DNA of 64,000 nucleotides, from assembly GCF_003473485.1 (NCBI RefSeq), contig NC_053044.1:3918501-3982500 (forward strand). The letters are read 5' to 3'. The notes below the pieces were generated by a model. It saw nothing but the letters and a program-made list of their open reading frames with translations, did not search any database and had not been told where the DNA came from. Origin of the DNA: Medicago truncatula. Lineage: Eukaryota > Streptophyta > Magnoliopsida > Fabales > Fabaceae. How positions within the stretch are numbered: position 1 is the first letter of the stretch; each line of letters starts with the position of its first letter. The position numbers were made by a program, and so were the translations under genes. Below, piece by piece: positions 27,325-40,042 of the stretch.

Positions 27325-27555
27325 AGTGTAGAAGTACAAGTTCAAAGAACAGCTGAAAATGGGAAGTTGAAAGAACTGAGAAGAACTAAAAGTCCACTAT
27401 CAAGTAACCTTGAAAGCCCCGTGCAAATTTGGAGTACTATGCAATCTGGAAAAACTTTTGGAAGAATGTATCTCTAGCAAATGCAAATCCCCTTTCTTCG
27501 TGTTGTCAGCACAAATCAAAGAAAACAACATGGAGAAATAGATTCAATTGCACTA

Positions 27556-27749
27556 GGCTCCCATTTGGATTGAATTATCTGAGCTTATGAAAAATAGCTT
27601 AGCTTTTATGTTAATTCATAAGTTCTCATTAATGAAAAGTGTATCATCATATGTTGTTTTTTCATAAACTACCTTGACAAGCTTATGAACAAAACATAAA
27701 AGCTTATTTTTTTGCATAAGCTCGATAATAAGCCAATCCAAATGGGCCC
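27556..27749. mobile_element. MITE of the CCATTTGGATTG family, in the bL27m leader intron
   Basis: Inverted ends GGCTCCCATTTGGATTG and CAATCCAAATGGGCCC enclose repeated GAGCTTATG and CATAAGCTC blocks. It is a relative of copies in PRMT3 intron 1 and DEAH11 intron 1. Confidence 0.75.
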
Positions 27750-27959
27750 TGTCTTAGACATTAAAAAATCTGGTACCTTCCCATCTCTCCTACATCCTCT
27801 CTCACGGTTTCATGTCAATCTGATAACATAAGACTTGTTTATAGAAGGCACATTATTATAAGTTCTTTTCATTCTGAACATATTTTCTGACTCATTATTT
27901 ATCAAAACAAAAAAAATAATATTTCTTTCACTCACTATCTTCTTGAAGCCTAATTTATT

Positions 27960-28165
27960 TTGGTACTCTACCATGGCTAAAGAATATTTCTAGGCCTTCC
28001 TATGCCTCTAATGAAATTGATTTCATTATCCTCCATCTGATTTACTCTCCTAACTATAGAATCTACAAGTCTTCTCTCTACATGCCAAAACCATCTAAGC
28101 CAAGTTTCTATTATTTTTTCTACAATACGTGCGACCCTAACTTTCTCTAATCTTACCACATGTCA
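27960..28165 (-). mobile_element. RTE-type LINE fragment
   Basis: The minus strand reads EKVRVARIVEKIIETWLRWF, WHVERR and VRRVNQMED, ending GRPRNI. This is the conserved C-terminal tail of a common plant RTE LINE polyprotein (family pattern RWFGHVERR...RGRGRPRK). Only this tail survives. Confidence 0.7.
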
Positions 28166-28180
28166 TTTACACAAACAATG

Positions 28181-28301
28181 TGTTAGGACTTAAGCCCATG
28201 AGGAGAGCCCAACCCAAAAGACTAGTCCAAATGGTGGGAGAGCCTCGTAGCTTAAGTACCACATCAAGCATTTAAATCTACTCGATGTGAGACTCCTAAC
28301 A
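28181..28301. mobile_element. Tiny solo LTR (121 bp), TRIM-like
   Basis: Starts TGTTAGGAC and ends CTCCTAACA, so the ends are inverted TGTTAG/CTAACA. It is flanked by CAATG at 28176-28180 and 28302-28306. The size and TG...CA ends fit a miniature LTR element. Confidence 0.75.
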
Positions 28302-28765
28302 CAATGCCTAAAAACCAAACAGCAGAAGTATCAAAACTCTTTTAAAAACAGATCAAGCTTTATAAAAACCCACATTCAACTTTGAAATTATAAAAACGAT
28401 ATAACAGTTAACTGAATAGACACAAAGCAACTAATTAATCAATCAAAATGATAGAGAGAAAAAAAAAGAATGCATAGATACGTAGCTTAGAAAAATAGTA
28501 TGTGACAAACATTTTGAAGTAAAAGCCGTTGTGGCATTTTATCAAACATATAATGTGCACAAGATGCAAATTAAGGAAGATAAGGCTAATCATAATTTTT
28601 TTAGGGAAGATGCAAATAGAACAGTGTAGAATGAAAGTGAAAGCACCAATTTGAGATTTGAAGAGTTAAGGTTTATACCAGAAGAGGGAAAACCATAAAA
28701 TTGATCAAATGAACCTTTTAATACACAAAAGAGATAAATGAAGAAGGATGATGAAGAGAGCTTAC

Positions 28766-28890
28766 CGATGAGAGAAGAGGAAGAAAGCGACGGTGACGAA
28801 AAGATAGCCGCAGCGGTGTTGGCTGTTCTCCGGCGGGGGAACTGATTTCCTGGGTTTTCACTTGAAATGAAAAGAGGATCAAGGAAATGG
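28766..28890 (-). other. Probable non-coding first exon of the bL27m gene
   Basis: A GC-richer segment with pyrimidine-rich leader features ends in CTCATCG followed by the donor GTAAGC (minus strand). The next acceptor, TTTCAG ending at 26569, lies 28 bases before the bL27m ATG. This gives a leader intron of about 2.2 kb containing a SINE, a MITE, a LINE fragment and a solo LTR. Confidence 0.6.
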
Positions 28891-28907
28891 CGTGAATTTC
28901 TATAGCT

Positions 28908-28909
<2 letters not shown>

Positions 28910-28952
<43 letters not shown>
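28910..28952. repeat. (TA)n microsatellite
   Basis: About 43 bp of uninterrupted TA, just upstream of the bL27m leader exon. Confidence 0.95.
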
Positions 28953-28954
<2 letters not shown>

Positions 28955-29428
28955 CTTTTTAAATTCTATAGCTATTATCTATCTACGGTACTAGAATAAA
29001 AAAATACTCATAATCATCATATTAATGTTTTTTTACAAGATATTAGTTTCATTTATAGTTTAATCGTGGTGGATTGATTGTCAAAAACAATTTTACATAT
29101 GACTGATCAAAATATTTTCAATTGTCACGTCAATTAAAATTAGAGCAATAATTTAATTGATATGACAATTTAAAAATGTTTTGATCGGTCGTGCTGTGCA
29201 AAATTGTTTTGGGCTGTCAACCCACCACCATTAAACTCTTTTATTTACTTGTTTAAAAAAACTCTTTTATTTAATTTGACTATTTATAATTTTTTTTTTT
29301 TGTTGATGGGTATATAATGTCATTTTCTAAGATAAAAAAAATTAATTTATTCATTTTTATAAAAAAAATATTTTTCTAGTTATCACTTCCAAATGCCTTC
29401 ATCAAATCATGTATTGAGGCTACTGATG
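28953..29428. other. Spacer
   Basis: AT-rich; two blocks around 29100 and 29200 are imperfect inverted copies (ACAATTTTACATATGACTGATC against GATCGGTCGTGCTGTGCAAAATTG). No gene is seen. Confidence 0.4.
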
Positions 29429-30300
29429 TTCCCTTTTAATTCGCTTCAACAGTTTACCATAGATGGTTTTTCGTCTCCGATGTTTTTCCCAGCAGACGGT
29501 CTACCAAATACGTAGAAATTTCTCATAATATGTAACTGTGAGAATCTAACATTCCTTCCTCATGAATACTTGGACAATTACACATCACTTGAGGAATTGA
29601 AAATATCTTATAGCTATAATTCAATGATATCATTTAACTTGGGTGCTCTCCCTGTTCTCAAGAGTCTGTTTATTGAGGGCTGTAGAAATTTGAAATCGAT
29701 ATCAATTGCAGAAAATGCATTAGAAAAGAGTCTTTCATATCTTAGAAGCATTAAAATATGGGACTATAATGAACTGGAGTCATTTCCTTCAGGTGGATTG
29801 GCGACTTCAAACCTTGTTTATATTGCATTGTGGAAGTGTGAAAAGCTTTATTCACTGCCAGAAGCAATGAACAGTCTAAAGCTAGCCTTCAAGAAATGGA
29901 AATTAATAATCTACCAAATCTTCGTAGATGATTTGCCTAGCAGTTTACATGAGCTGACTGTTGGCTCTGTTGGAGGGATTATGTGGAATACTGAGCAAAA
30001 TTGGGAACAACTCACTTGTCTTTTTGTGTTGCAAATTAACGGTAATGATACGGTGAACTCGTTGATGGTGCCATTGCTACCTGCATCTCTCATGACACTA
30101 TGCATTTGTGGTCTTATTAATACAAGCATCGATGGGAAGTGGCTTCAACATCTCACTTCTCTCCAAAAACTTTGAGATTGTTAACGCTCCCAAACTCATG
30201 TCCATTACTTGAAGCAAGTTTGCGGAGGAAGCGAGGGAAGAAGTGGTGTAAAATTGCTCACGTGCCTGCCATAATTATTGATGACGAACTGATCACATAA
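29429..30300 (+). pseudogene. Truncated CNL resistance-gene pseudogene (LRR end only)
   Basis: Open from 29570 to 30172, this stretch parallels the last LRRs of the CNL at 41953-45704, with shared wording such as LEELKIS, LPVLKSL and NLKSISIAEN. The CC and NB-ARC parts are absent. Near 30168 an extra base in the run CAAAAACTTTGAG shifts the frame compared with the paralogue (GAAAACCTTGAG). A further deletion follows before a tail (EASLRRKRGKKWCK, then IIIDDELIT) that matches the CNL's end. It is a 5'-truncated, frameshifted relic. Confidence 0.8.
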
Positions 30301-32669
30301 GTTTCATGTCTAGGTGAGTCTTTGAGATATTTCTCTAGTTTATTAATTCAATGAATATCATTTATGCATTTCCACATTTTGTGTTTATCTAACTGTCTTG
30401 ACTTAATATGTTTGCTCCTGTTTGTCAATTAGAACTATTTCCTTGAAGAAGGTTCCTTTCGAGCAGAAGTAAAATTAGTCATTTCGAGGGCGCGCGAGAG
30501 ATGAGTAAGGTAGGGAAAGATATTCGAAAAAAACTCAACTTTTTTTTAATGCCTACTTAAGACTAGGTGTGGACACGGGGCGGGTTCGGACCCATAATAG
30601 CAACCTAGTCCAAACCAAATGTTGAGACATATGTCCCAATTCTACCTCAAAGTGATGTGTGGCTGGTGCGGGTTTGGGTTTATGAATTCTTTAGGTCTAC
30701 GAACGATTATATTTAGGTTAGACCATATTTGACCCAAACTGACATTGTCAACCCAATTGAAATTTTTAATTTTTTTTATCAAACTTACTGTGTTTTTTTA
30801 TTATAAAAATGGTGCCAAAATCTACCAAGTTGAAAACTCTTTAATTTATCTTGATTTTTAACTTATTTTGCGAAATCGTCTATGAATAAAAATTGAAGTA
30901 GGTGTTTGAAATTAAAAATGTATCAATTGTTGATTAACTTTCAAATTATCAAACATAACAATGAAATTTAAATTTATACTAGATTAAAACTGAAATTTTA
31001 AAATCATCTTTACCAATGTAAATATTAAAAATTTAATACAGTCATCTAGATGGGGAAAGAAAAGTCATTATAATTCAACTATGTAACAGATGTAGGTGTA
31101 TGCATTATACAAGTTAATTCACAATGGGGCACCATCGCACCATGAAAAACAAGATATTTGATAAACTATAATTTTATCAACAAACTAGATAAAATAAACA
31201 TGATAAAATACTTACATCATCCAAAGTAAAATGGATCATGATGCTTTAAGATTCAAAGCAAATTTGCAACTTAACATCATCCATAGACAACATTGGCATG
31301 CTTAATTAAAGCTGCAGATGCAAAAACGGTAAACCACAAACATGAAAACGGTGAAAATATTGAATCAATTTCAAACCACAAGACATTGAGCAAGAATACC
31401 TATGTATTTTCAACAAATGTGAACGCACAAATTCACTCAAATTAAACTTTTGGTTCTACATAATCACAATTAGATGATATCAGTTCTAAAGTTTTAACCA
31501 ATAACCTATTTGACATATAATCCTTAGTATTTTTAAAAAAAAAATGTACCAATGATTCAAGTGTCAACCAAGTTTTCTCCAAATCAGCTAAGAATTTTTT
31601 TTTATAGAAAACTTTTTATGGTATGACACTTATTGAATATTATCAATATAACCAAGAAAAGATTAATGAATTATTTTCATTTTAAATAATTGGACAAACA
31701 ACACTAACTTTTTTTAGTGTGAACGTGTATCTTAAATTCTAAAACAAGGGACAAAACCTAATAATTTTTTTTAGTCTAAATATGTACCTTCATTCTGCAG
31801 CAGATCATGGAGGGCAAAGATGTGAATCATGAAACAAAAAACAAAAACAAAAACAAATAGTAAAAAACCCTAAATCAAGAAATAAAATAAATAGTAGACA
31901 TTAAGAACAGAAGATTTTACCTTTAGATTTGTAACATATGCAGAGTAGAGATGTGAATCATGAAACAAGAAACAAAAGCAAATGGTCAGAAACCCTAAAT
32001 CGAAAAAAAAATTAGAAAAAAAAATGACAAACATTAAAAGCAGAAGATATGACCTTTGATTTGAGCGTAGTTACACATAGAGAGAGTCAACAAGATGAAT
32101 GAAAGATCGAGATCTGGGTTCGAAATTGTTTCTACGTAGATCGAGTGAGTCGTGAGGGCTAGATGTGGTGGTGAGTGCGAGTTAAACAACGACGATGACT
32201 GAAGGTTCTACGATTGTGTTCGTGACTCAGAGTGAGATAGAGCTTGAAGACCAGCCTCCATGTTTTTGTTAGTGAAGTGAGAGAATCTAAGGAGGCAAGG
32301 CAACAAGATCGAGTTTGAGCGAATGAATGGGTTATGCAAACCCTAAAAATCAAAACGCAAGCGTTTAACATCAAAACGACGTCGCTTGATATACCATATA
32401 CATGGAGGTTTGGTTATCCGCAATCTAAATCTTTCCACTCGAACTTGCCTTCAACTTGCTGACTCGTGACCACCCGTTTCGCTCTTTTTCAGTTACTCGT
32501 AGGTTGAGTCGTCGTGTGTTTGTCCAACTCTATTTAAGACTTGGACATCAAGTTTTAATCAATAAAAAAAAACTATTTAATCAAAGTCTAGTGAGAATCA
32601 ACCTACTTTTACTTGTTTTTGACTTAAAACAATTAGGGTTAAAATTAGGGTTTAATTATTTAATCCCTG
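30301..32669. other. Intergenic region upstream of the helicase gene
   Basis: Around 30555-30760 a GGACACGGGGCGGGTT-type segment resembles decayed hAT-like repeats as at 15317. The rest is AT-rich. The stretch 32070-32669 is richer in GC and should hold the helicase promoter and leader. No gene was recognised. Confidence 0.45.
31799..32069. repeat. Tandem duplication, unit about 130-140 bp
   Basis: Two diverged copies each contain GATGTGAATCATGAAACAA, AACCCTAAATC and CAGAAGAT...ACCTTTGATTT, beginning at about 31799 and 31939. Confidence 0.7.
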
Positions 32670-35600
32670 ATGAAGAAAACCTTTCCCACCACCAACCACC
32701 GCACCACCACCCGGCATGACTCTTATCTCCGCCGTCAACCACCGTGGCGAGCTGACCATCACTGGAACCCCAGATTCCAATCCAACCACCTCTATTATCG
32801 CCCCCGCCTCCCCTATTTCATCGTCAACCTCCGCCTCACCCACCGCCTTAACCTCCGCCGTGAAGAGATCGAGACCCTGATCGCCGATTGCAAACCAAAT
32901 CCTGACAAATTTTCATTCCAACCAAACGAAAGCATCACTGCTTCTCTCAATTTCAATAACGGAACAGATGCGATCAGCGCCGTCGTTTGGTTCTGGGAAT
33001 CACGTTTATCAGAATGCCGTCACGAATTATCGCCCGAGTTCATCGAAATGAACTCCGACAATTCCAAACACGGAGACGAACTCAAAGCTCGTCTCCGAAG
33101 CGTATTCATGAGCCATGTGAAAGAACTAATGGAAGGAAAAGAAATAAACCGTTGGATAAAAGAATGGGATCGTTTATCAAAAGAGATTAAAGAAGTTAAT
33201 AGCTTATTAGGTAAACCTTTTCCAGTTAGGGTTCAAGATGAGAATATTGATAGAAAAAAAATGCTTGATGGTGAAAAAAATTTGGTTGAGAAAAGATTAA
33301 AGGAATTTGAATATGCTATGGAGAATATTTTGATGTATTTAGAAGAAAATAATAATAATAATGATGATGATGATGATGTTAATGTGATTAGGTTTGGTGA
33401 AAGGTTTGATTGGGAGAAGATTTGTAATTTTATTGTTAGGGAAAGGAGGAGACTTGAAGATGGTTTGCCTATTTATGCTTATAGGAAGGAAATTCTTCAG
33501 CAAATATATCATCAACAGGTACCTTATATTTCTTCTATACAAGCTTGAAAAAGTAGTAATTTTTTAAGATGGTACTGGCCCCATTTGGATTGATCTTATT
33601 TTGAGCTTATGAAAAATAGCTTATGCAAATAAATAAGTTTTTATATTAATTCATAAGTTAGAACTAACAAAAACTTTACCTTCTTAAGTTGTTTTTTCAT
33701 AAACTACCTTAACTAGATTATGAATAATAAATAAAAGCTAATTTATTTACATAAGCTGTTTTGTATAAGCTCAATCCAAACATGACCTAAGCCATTTTAG
33801 TGTTTAAATGTGTAAGATATTTTTTAAGGGTGTCTTTGATTCGCAAAACAATGAAAACGGGACATAAATGACAGTACTAAACTATGAATTGTATTGTGCA
33901 TAGATAGTTAGATAGAGATAATATTTTTCTATTTTTTATTTTGGAACATAAAATACCTATTTTTCTATTTTTGATAGTTTGTTATCTAGAAAAAATTGTC
34001 CCATGGTTTAGTAAGGACAAAACAATTCATGTTTATGTCAAGTCCCTTGTTACCTGTTTTGTCTAGTTCCATGACTAGTTCCTAAATAAAAAAGGGCAAG
34101 GAGAAAAAGTTGTCAAGTTCAGTTTGTTTTCTAGCAAATCAAACGCACCCTAATGTATCAAGAGTATAATAAACATGTTCCCAAGTGTCTTTTTAGTTAG
34201 TCATGTTGCTCCTTTTGTTAGCGTCACATGTGTTTAATTGTTGGTCAATTTCGTCCATAAAATTACAAACAAAAGAGATACATAATGTATCTGCACATTT
34301 GATACATTGAAGGTTTAAAATAGTCCTTTCTCAGGCAAATGCTAACATTAACATAAGGAACATGTTAGTAAACTAAATGCTATGTAAATATTATCATGAA
34401 ATTCATGCATTTAATTCCTTGAAATTTATGCATTCTATTTTTAGATTCTTATATGAATCCACTTAGTGGGATAAGGCTTGTCGTCGTCGTCGTCGTTGTT
34501 GTATATGACCCAATTTTTATAGGTTTGATAAGTCATCATTGGGGTAGGTCAATCATGTATGAACTCAAAAAGTACTATATAATTGAAGACTCCTTTTGAC
34601 TCGACTTAATTTGGTATTAAAGACTATTTTAAAATTAAAGCTAAAAATAAGAGAGGTAATTATAAATTATTAAAAAGCTCAGGGGCTTAATTATAAATTT
34701 GTAGAGTAATTTAATTTTTTTTAAAGACTTTCTTGTGTAGTGTTCATTGGAAGAGATGCAAGTTTTACAAATTTGAAAATTTAATTTTGCTCTTTGCCGG
34801 TTTATACTATTGATTATGTTGATATTTAGAGATCTTGTTGTTCTTGTTCATCTGATTAGTGTATGCATGTACAGATAACAGTGTTGATTGGAGAGACAGG
34901 TTCTGGGAAGAGTACTCAATTAGTGCAGTTTCTTGCTGATTCGGGTGTTGGGGCCAATGAGTCAATTGTGTGCACTCAGCCTCGCAGGATTGCTGCAAAA
35001 TCATTGGCTGAAAGGGTCCGGGAAGAAAGTGGTGGATGTTATGAAGACAGTTCAATCAAGTGTTATTCTTCATTTTCATCTTGGAACAAGTTCGATTCCA
35101 GGATAATCTTCATGACAGATCATTGTTTATTGCAGCACTACATGAGTGATAAAAATTTTACTGGGATTTCGTGTATTATAGTGGACGAGGCTCATGAAAG
35201 GAGTATAAATACTGATTTACTGTTGGCATTGATAAAGAATTTACTTTCTAAGAGGGTTGAAATGCGGCTTATCATCATGTCTGCCACAGCTGATGCAAAG
35301 CAGTTATCTGATTACTTCTATGGTTGTGGAATTTTTCGTGTGCCAGGGAGAAACTTCCCTGTGGAGGTGAGATATGTTCCATCTGAATATGAAGGACGAT
35401 CTCATTCTTCTGTTGTGGACCCTTATGTTTCCGATGTTGTTAAAATGGCAACTGAAATTCATAGAACAGAGAAAGAAGGAACTATTCTTGCCTTTCTTAC
35501 ATCACAGTTAGATGTAGAATGGGCTTGTGAAAAGTTTGAAGCCCCCTCTGCAGTAGCTTTGCCCTTGCATGGAAAACTTTCGTCTGAAGAGCAATTTCAT

Positions 35601-38165
35601 ATTTTCAAGAACTATCCTGGAAAAAGAAAAGTGATATTTTCAACGAATGTCGCAGAGACATCACTTACAATTCCTGGTGTTAAGTATGTGATAGATTCTG
35701 GATTGGTTAAAGATAGTCGTTTTGATCCTAGCAGTGGGATGAATGTACTTAAGGTTTGCTGGATCAGCCAGAGTTCTGCTAAGCAACGGGCTGGTCGTGC
35801 TGGGAGGACCGAGCCTGGTAGATGCTATAGACTGTACTCAGAAGCTGATTATCAGTCTATGGAAACAAATCAAGATCCCGAAATTCGAAGAGTTCATCTT
35901 GGCGTAGCAGTTTTGAAGATCCTTGCTTTAGGGGTGAAGAATGTCCAGGATTTCGATTTTGTGGATGCTCCATCCACTAGCTCTATTGAGAGGGCAATCG
36001 GGAATCTAATTCAATTAGGAGCCATTAAACTCAACAATGATGTTTATGAATTAACTCCTGAAGGTAGGCGCTTAGCAAGAATGGAGATTGAACCTAGGCT
36101 TGGTAAACTCATTCTTGGTTGTTTCCAATATACCTTGGGTAGGGAAGGCATTGCCCTAGCTGCCATGATGGCCAATGCTAGAAGCGTATTTTGCAGAGTT
36201 GGTAATGAAGGTGATAAGCAAAAATCTGATTGTCAGAAAGTGCAATTTTGCCATTGCGAGGGTGACCTTTTTACTCTTCTCTCTGTGTACATGGAATGGG
36301 AAGTCCAGCCTCAAAATTGGAAGAATAAATGGTGTTGGGAAAACAGCATCAATGCCAAATCTATGAGGAGATGCCAAAACACATTTTTGGAGTTAGAATC
36401 TTGCCTAGAGAGTGAACTTGGCCTTGTTGTTCCAAGTTACTGGCGCTGGGACCCTCATAACCCTTCTATTCACGATAAGAACATGAAAAAGGCTATACTG
36501 TCCTCACTTTCTGAAAATGTAGCCATGTACTCTGGACGCAATCAACTTGGTTACATAGTAGCTCAAACGGAGAAACATGTTCAACTACATCCATCTTGTT
36601 CCTTGCTTGTATTTTCCCAGAGGCCTAGTTGGGTGGTTTTTTATGAGCTTCGTTCAGAGTCTAATGAATATTTGTTCTGTGTGAGTGCTGTTGACTTTCA
36701 ATCATTATACAGCCTTAAACCTCCTCCCTTGTTTGATGTATCCAAGATGGAAGAGCAGAAGTTGCAAACAAAGACGCTGGTTGGTTTTGGCAAACATGTT
36801 CTCAAGAGATTTTGTGGGAAAGGAAATTTGCTCGGTCATGTTTCTCGTATTAGGAAAGCTTGTATGGATGAAAGAATATTTGTTGACGTGAATTTTGACG
36901 AGAACCACATTCAGTTGTATGCCTGTTCCAATGATATGAATACAGCTAGTAAGCTGGTGAATGATGTTTTACAATATGAGAAGAAGAGGTTACACACTGA
37001 ATGTATGGAAAAATGTTTGTATCATGGGTTTGGTTCCTCATCACCCGTGGCTATGTTTGGCTCTGGTGCTGAGATAAAGCATTTGGAACTTGAGAAGCTT
37101 CCCTTGAGTGTTGATGTGTTTCACCCAAACGTAAATGCAATTGACGAAATGGAGCTCCTGATGTTTTTTGAGAAAAATACTTCTGGTTGTATATGTGACA
37201 TGCAAAAGTTCACAGGCATGGTGAAAGATGTTGAGGATAAAGCAAAATGGGGCAAGATAACATTTATGACCTCCAATGCTGCCAAAAGAGCTGCTGAGCT
37301 GGATGGAGAAGAGTTTTGTGGTTCGCCCCTAAAAATAGTTCATTCACAGTCAGCTATGGGAGGGGATACAACATTTTCATTTCCTGCAGTTGAAGCAAGA
37401 ATTTCTTGGCTTCGTAGGCCTATCAAAGCAGTTGGCATAATCAAATGTGATAAAAATGACGTGGATTTCATCATTAGAGATTTTGAAAACCTCATCGTAG
37501 ATGGAAGAAGGTATGTTCGTTGTGCTCCCAGTGATAAGTATTTGGACAACATTCTTATAACTGGGCTTGACAAAGAGGTTCCTGAGACTAAAATTTTGGA
37601 TATACTAAGATCTGCTACTAGTAGAAGGATTCTAGATTTTTTCTTTAAGAGAGGAGACGCTGTTGAAAATCCACCATGCAGTATGATTGCAGAGACAATA
37701 TTAAAAGAAATCTCCCCCTTAATGCCCAAAAAAAAACCTCACATTAGTTCTTGCCGTGTTCAGGTGTTTCCACCTAAGCCGAAGGATTATTCGATGAATG
37801 CTTTAATTCATTTTGATGGAAGATTACATTTAGAAGCAGCAAAAGCTTTGGAGAAAATTGATGGAAAGGTGTTGCCCGGATTTCATTCTTGGCAGAAGAT
37901 AAAGACCCAGCGTTTGTTTCACAGCACCTTGATATTTTCTCCTCCAGTGTATCATGTGATTAAGGGACAACTGGAAAAAGTGCTGGCACGTTTCAACAAT
38001 TTAGAAGGTATTTCGTTACAATGCTTCTTTTCTTTTGTAGATGCTTGTAATTCATCTATTGATGCCTTTTCAAAAGTCAAGCCTTCTATTTACACACACG
38101 GCGGCACCTTAACATGTACCCCAAAAGTGTTGATTTTCGCAATGCCTATTGTTCATTTGCGAGTG

Positions 38166-38197
<32 letters not shown>

Positions 38198-39915
38198 TAA
38201 TTGTTGTAGCTTAACTTTAGCAGTATGTTTTCATTCTCCTTCCCCCATCCCAAATAAATAACAGGTTTGGAAAAACTGAAAGGAAAAGAGTAGGAGTGTT
38301 TTTTGTTGTTGTTGTTGGTCCCCTTGTTTTACTTGTATCTTAGTAGTTACTGCATTTAAATGTATGATCTTGGATTTAAGGCAGTCTTTGTTTAAGCTTA
38401 AAATAATTTAAGGTAGTGTATAAAGTTATTTTTATTTTATAAATTAATGTATAGTGAAAATTATTATGTGTTAATTACATTTTTACAACTGTATAGACCA
38501 TCTATTATCAGCCATTTAATACCTCTTATTTATTTATTTTTTTGTTTGACAATTGTAACATTGACTAGATTAGTTATTATGTTAAATTTTACAAACTGGC
38601 CATTCATGGTTTGTTGGAATCCTATTTTTATTGTGAGACATTCAATGGCATTATAATCTTATTACTATTTTACCGCTGACACTGATTGGTCTTCTTATTA
38701 GGTCTTGAGTGGAAACTAGACATAACTCCTAATGGCTCCCACCGAGTGAAAATAACAGCCAATGCCACAAAGACGGTGGCAGAAGGTAGGAGACTTCTGG
38801 AAGAACTGTGGAGAGGGAAAGTCATTGTCCACGACAACCTCACCCCTGCCACTCTACAGCCCATATTGTCCAAAGATGGTTCTAGTCTTACAAGCTCAAT
38901 ACAGAAAGCGACTTCAACTTACATTCAATTTGATAGGCGCAACATGAAGTTACGGATATTTGGTTCGCCGGACAAGATTGCTTTGGCTGAGAAAAAGTTA
39001 ATTCAATCTCTCTTGTCCCTCCATGACGAAAAACAGTCAGTAATCTGTCTGAGTGGAAGGGACCTACCTTCTGATTTTATGAAGCAAGTGGTTAAGAATT
39101 TCGGGCCAGATCTTCATGGACTAAAAGAGAAGGTACCCGGGGCAGATCTTAGGCTTAACACACGCAACCGGACAATCCTTTGTCATGGTAACTCGGAGTT
39201 GAAATCAAGAGTGGAGGAAATAACTTTTGAGATTGCACGTTTAAGCAATCCTTCAAGCGAGAGATTTGACACTGGACCTAGTTGCCCAATTTGCTTGTGT
39301 GAGGTTGAGGATGGATATCAGCTTGAAGGTTGTGGTCATTTGTTCTGCCAGTCATGTATGGTGGAGCAGTGTGAATCTGCTATAAAAAACCAAGGCAGTT
39401 TCCCAATACGTTGTGCTCATCAGGGCTGTGGAAATCATATTTTGCTTGTAGATTTCAGAACTCTCCTGTCAAATGATAAGTTGGAAGAACTTTTCAGGGC
39501 TTCTTTGGGAGCTTTTGTAGCCTCAAGTTCAGGAACCTATAGGTTTTGTCCATCTCCTGACTGCCCCTCAATCTATAGAGTTGCAGATCCCGACACAGCT
39601 AGTGCGCCATTTGTTTGTGGGGCATGTTATTCAGAGACTTGTACCAGGTGCCATATAGAGTATCATCCGTACGTTTCATGTGAGAGATACCGACAATTCA
39701 AGGATGACCCGGATTCTTCTCTGAGGGATTGGTGCAAAGGGAAAGAACAAGTTAAGAATTGCCCGGCATGTGGGCATGTAATTGAGAAGGTAGATGGGTG
39801 CAATCACATTGAGTGCAAGTGTGGAAAACATATTTGCTGGGTTTGCTTAGAGTTCTTTACAACCAGCGGTGAATGTTATAGCCATATGGATACTATACAC
39901 TTGGGCGTAGATTAA
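32670..39915 (+). CDS. DEAH11: DEAH-box RNA helicase fused to an RBR E3 ligase (DEAH11/DEAH12-like)
   Basis: Three exons, 32670-33518, 34875-38007 and 38702-39915, join in frame to 1731 residues, close to the Arabidopsis DEAH11/12 proteins. The helicase core has motif I GETGSGKST (289-297), TQPRR (317-321), DEAH (387-390), SAT (419-421) and QRAGRAGR (587-594), followed by HA2/OB-type sequence. The C-terminus is an RBR module: RING1 from C1522 (CPICLCEV), an IBR with CxxC pairs, and RING2 from C1681 (CPACG...GCNHIEC) with C1694 as the likely catalytic cysteine. The protein should therefore combine ATP-driven RNA remodelling with ubiquitin transfer; substrates are unknown. The first-exon product is Arg-rich and carries an Asn/Asp run (ENNNNNDDDDD) from AAT/GAT repeats. 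The ATG at 32670 is the first in frame. Intron 1 contains two MITEs. Confidence 0.93.
33577..33787. mobile_element. MITE of the CCATTTGGATTG family in helicase intron 1
   Basis: Ends are GGCCCCATTTGGATTG and CAATCCAAACATGACC, with AGCTTATG/CATAAGCT arms inside. It is a relative of 27556-27749. Confidence 0.72.
33828..34150. mobile_element. PIF/Harbinger-like MITE, copy 3 (323 bp), in helicase intron 1
   Basis: Ends are GGGTGTCTTTGATT and AATCAAACGCACCC, with TAA on both sides (33825-33827 and 34151-34153). It is a diverged member of the family at 21963 and 24935. Confidence 0.7.
34458..34506 (+). repeat. RTE-LINE tail fragment with GTC/GTT repeats
   Basis: CACTTAGTGGGATAAGGCTT is followed by GTCGTC... 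and GTTGTTGTA, the usual 3' tail form of plant RTE LINEs. Confidence 0.5.
38163..38188. repeat. (TA)n microsatellite in helicase intron 2
   Basis: About 26 bp of TA repeats, inside the intron 38008-38701. Confidence 0.9.
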
Positions 39916-39943
39916 ATTGCCATTTCATTTACATATGAAAATT

Positions 39944-40042
39944 AGGTATTTCTTGAGAAAATTGAAGATTAAATATGAAAAAGCATATATACCAAGCTTC
40001 TTTTGCAATTAACTGTTGCAGGTATTTCTTGAGAAAATTGAA
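39944..40042 (+). repeat. 76-bp tandem duplication in the helicase 3' region
   Basis: A 23-bp block starting AGGTATTTCTTGAGAAAATT occurs at 39944 and 40020. The sequence after each copy is also similar. It lies 29 bp past the helicase stop codon, so probably in its 3' UTR. Confidence 0.85.

Noticed and set aside
32652..32843. Minus-strand frame over the helicase start
   Set aside because: It is the shadow of the real plus-strand exon in a GC-richer stretch.
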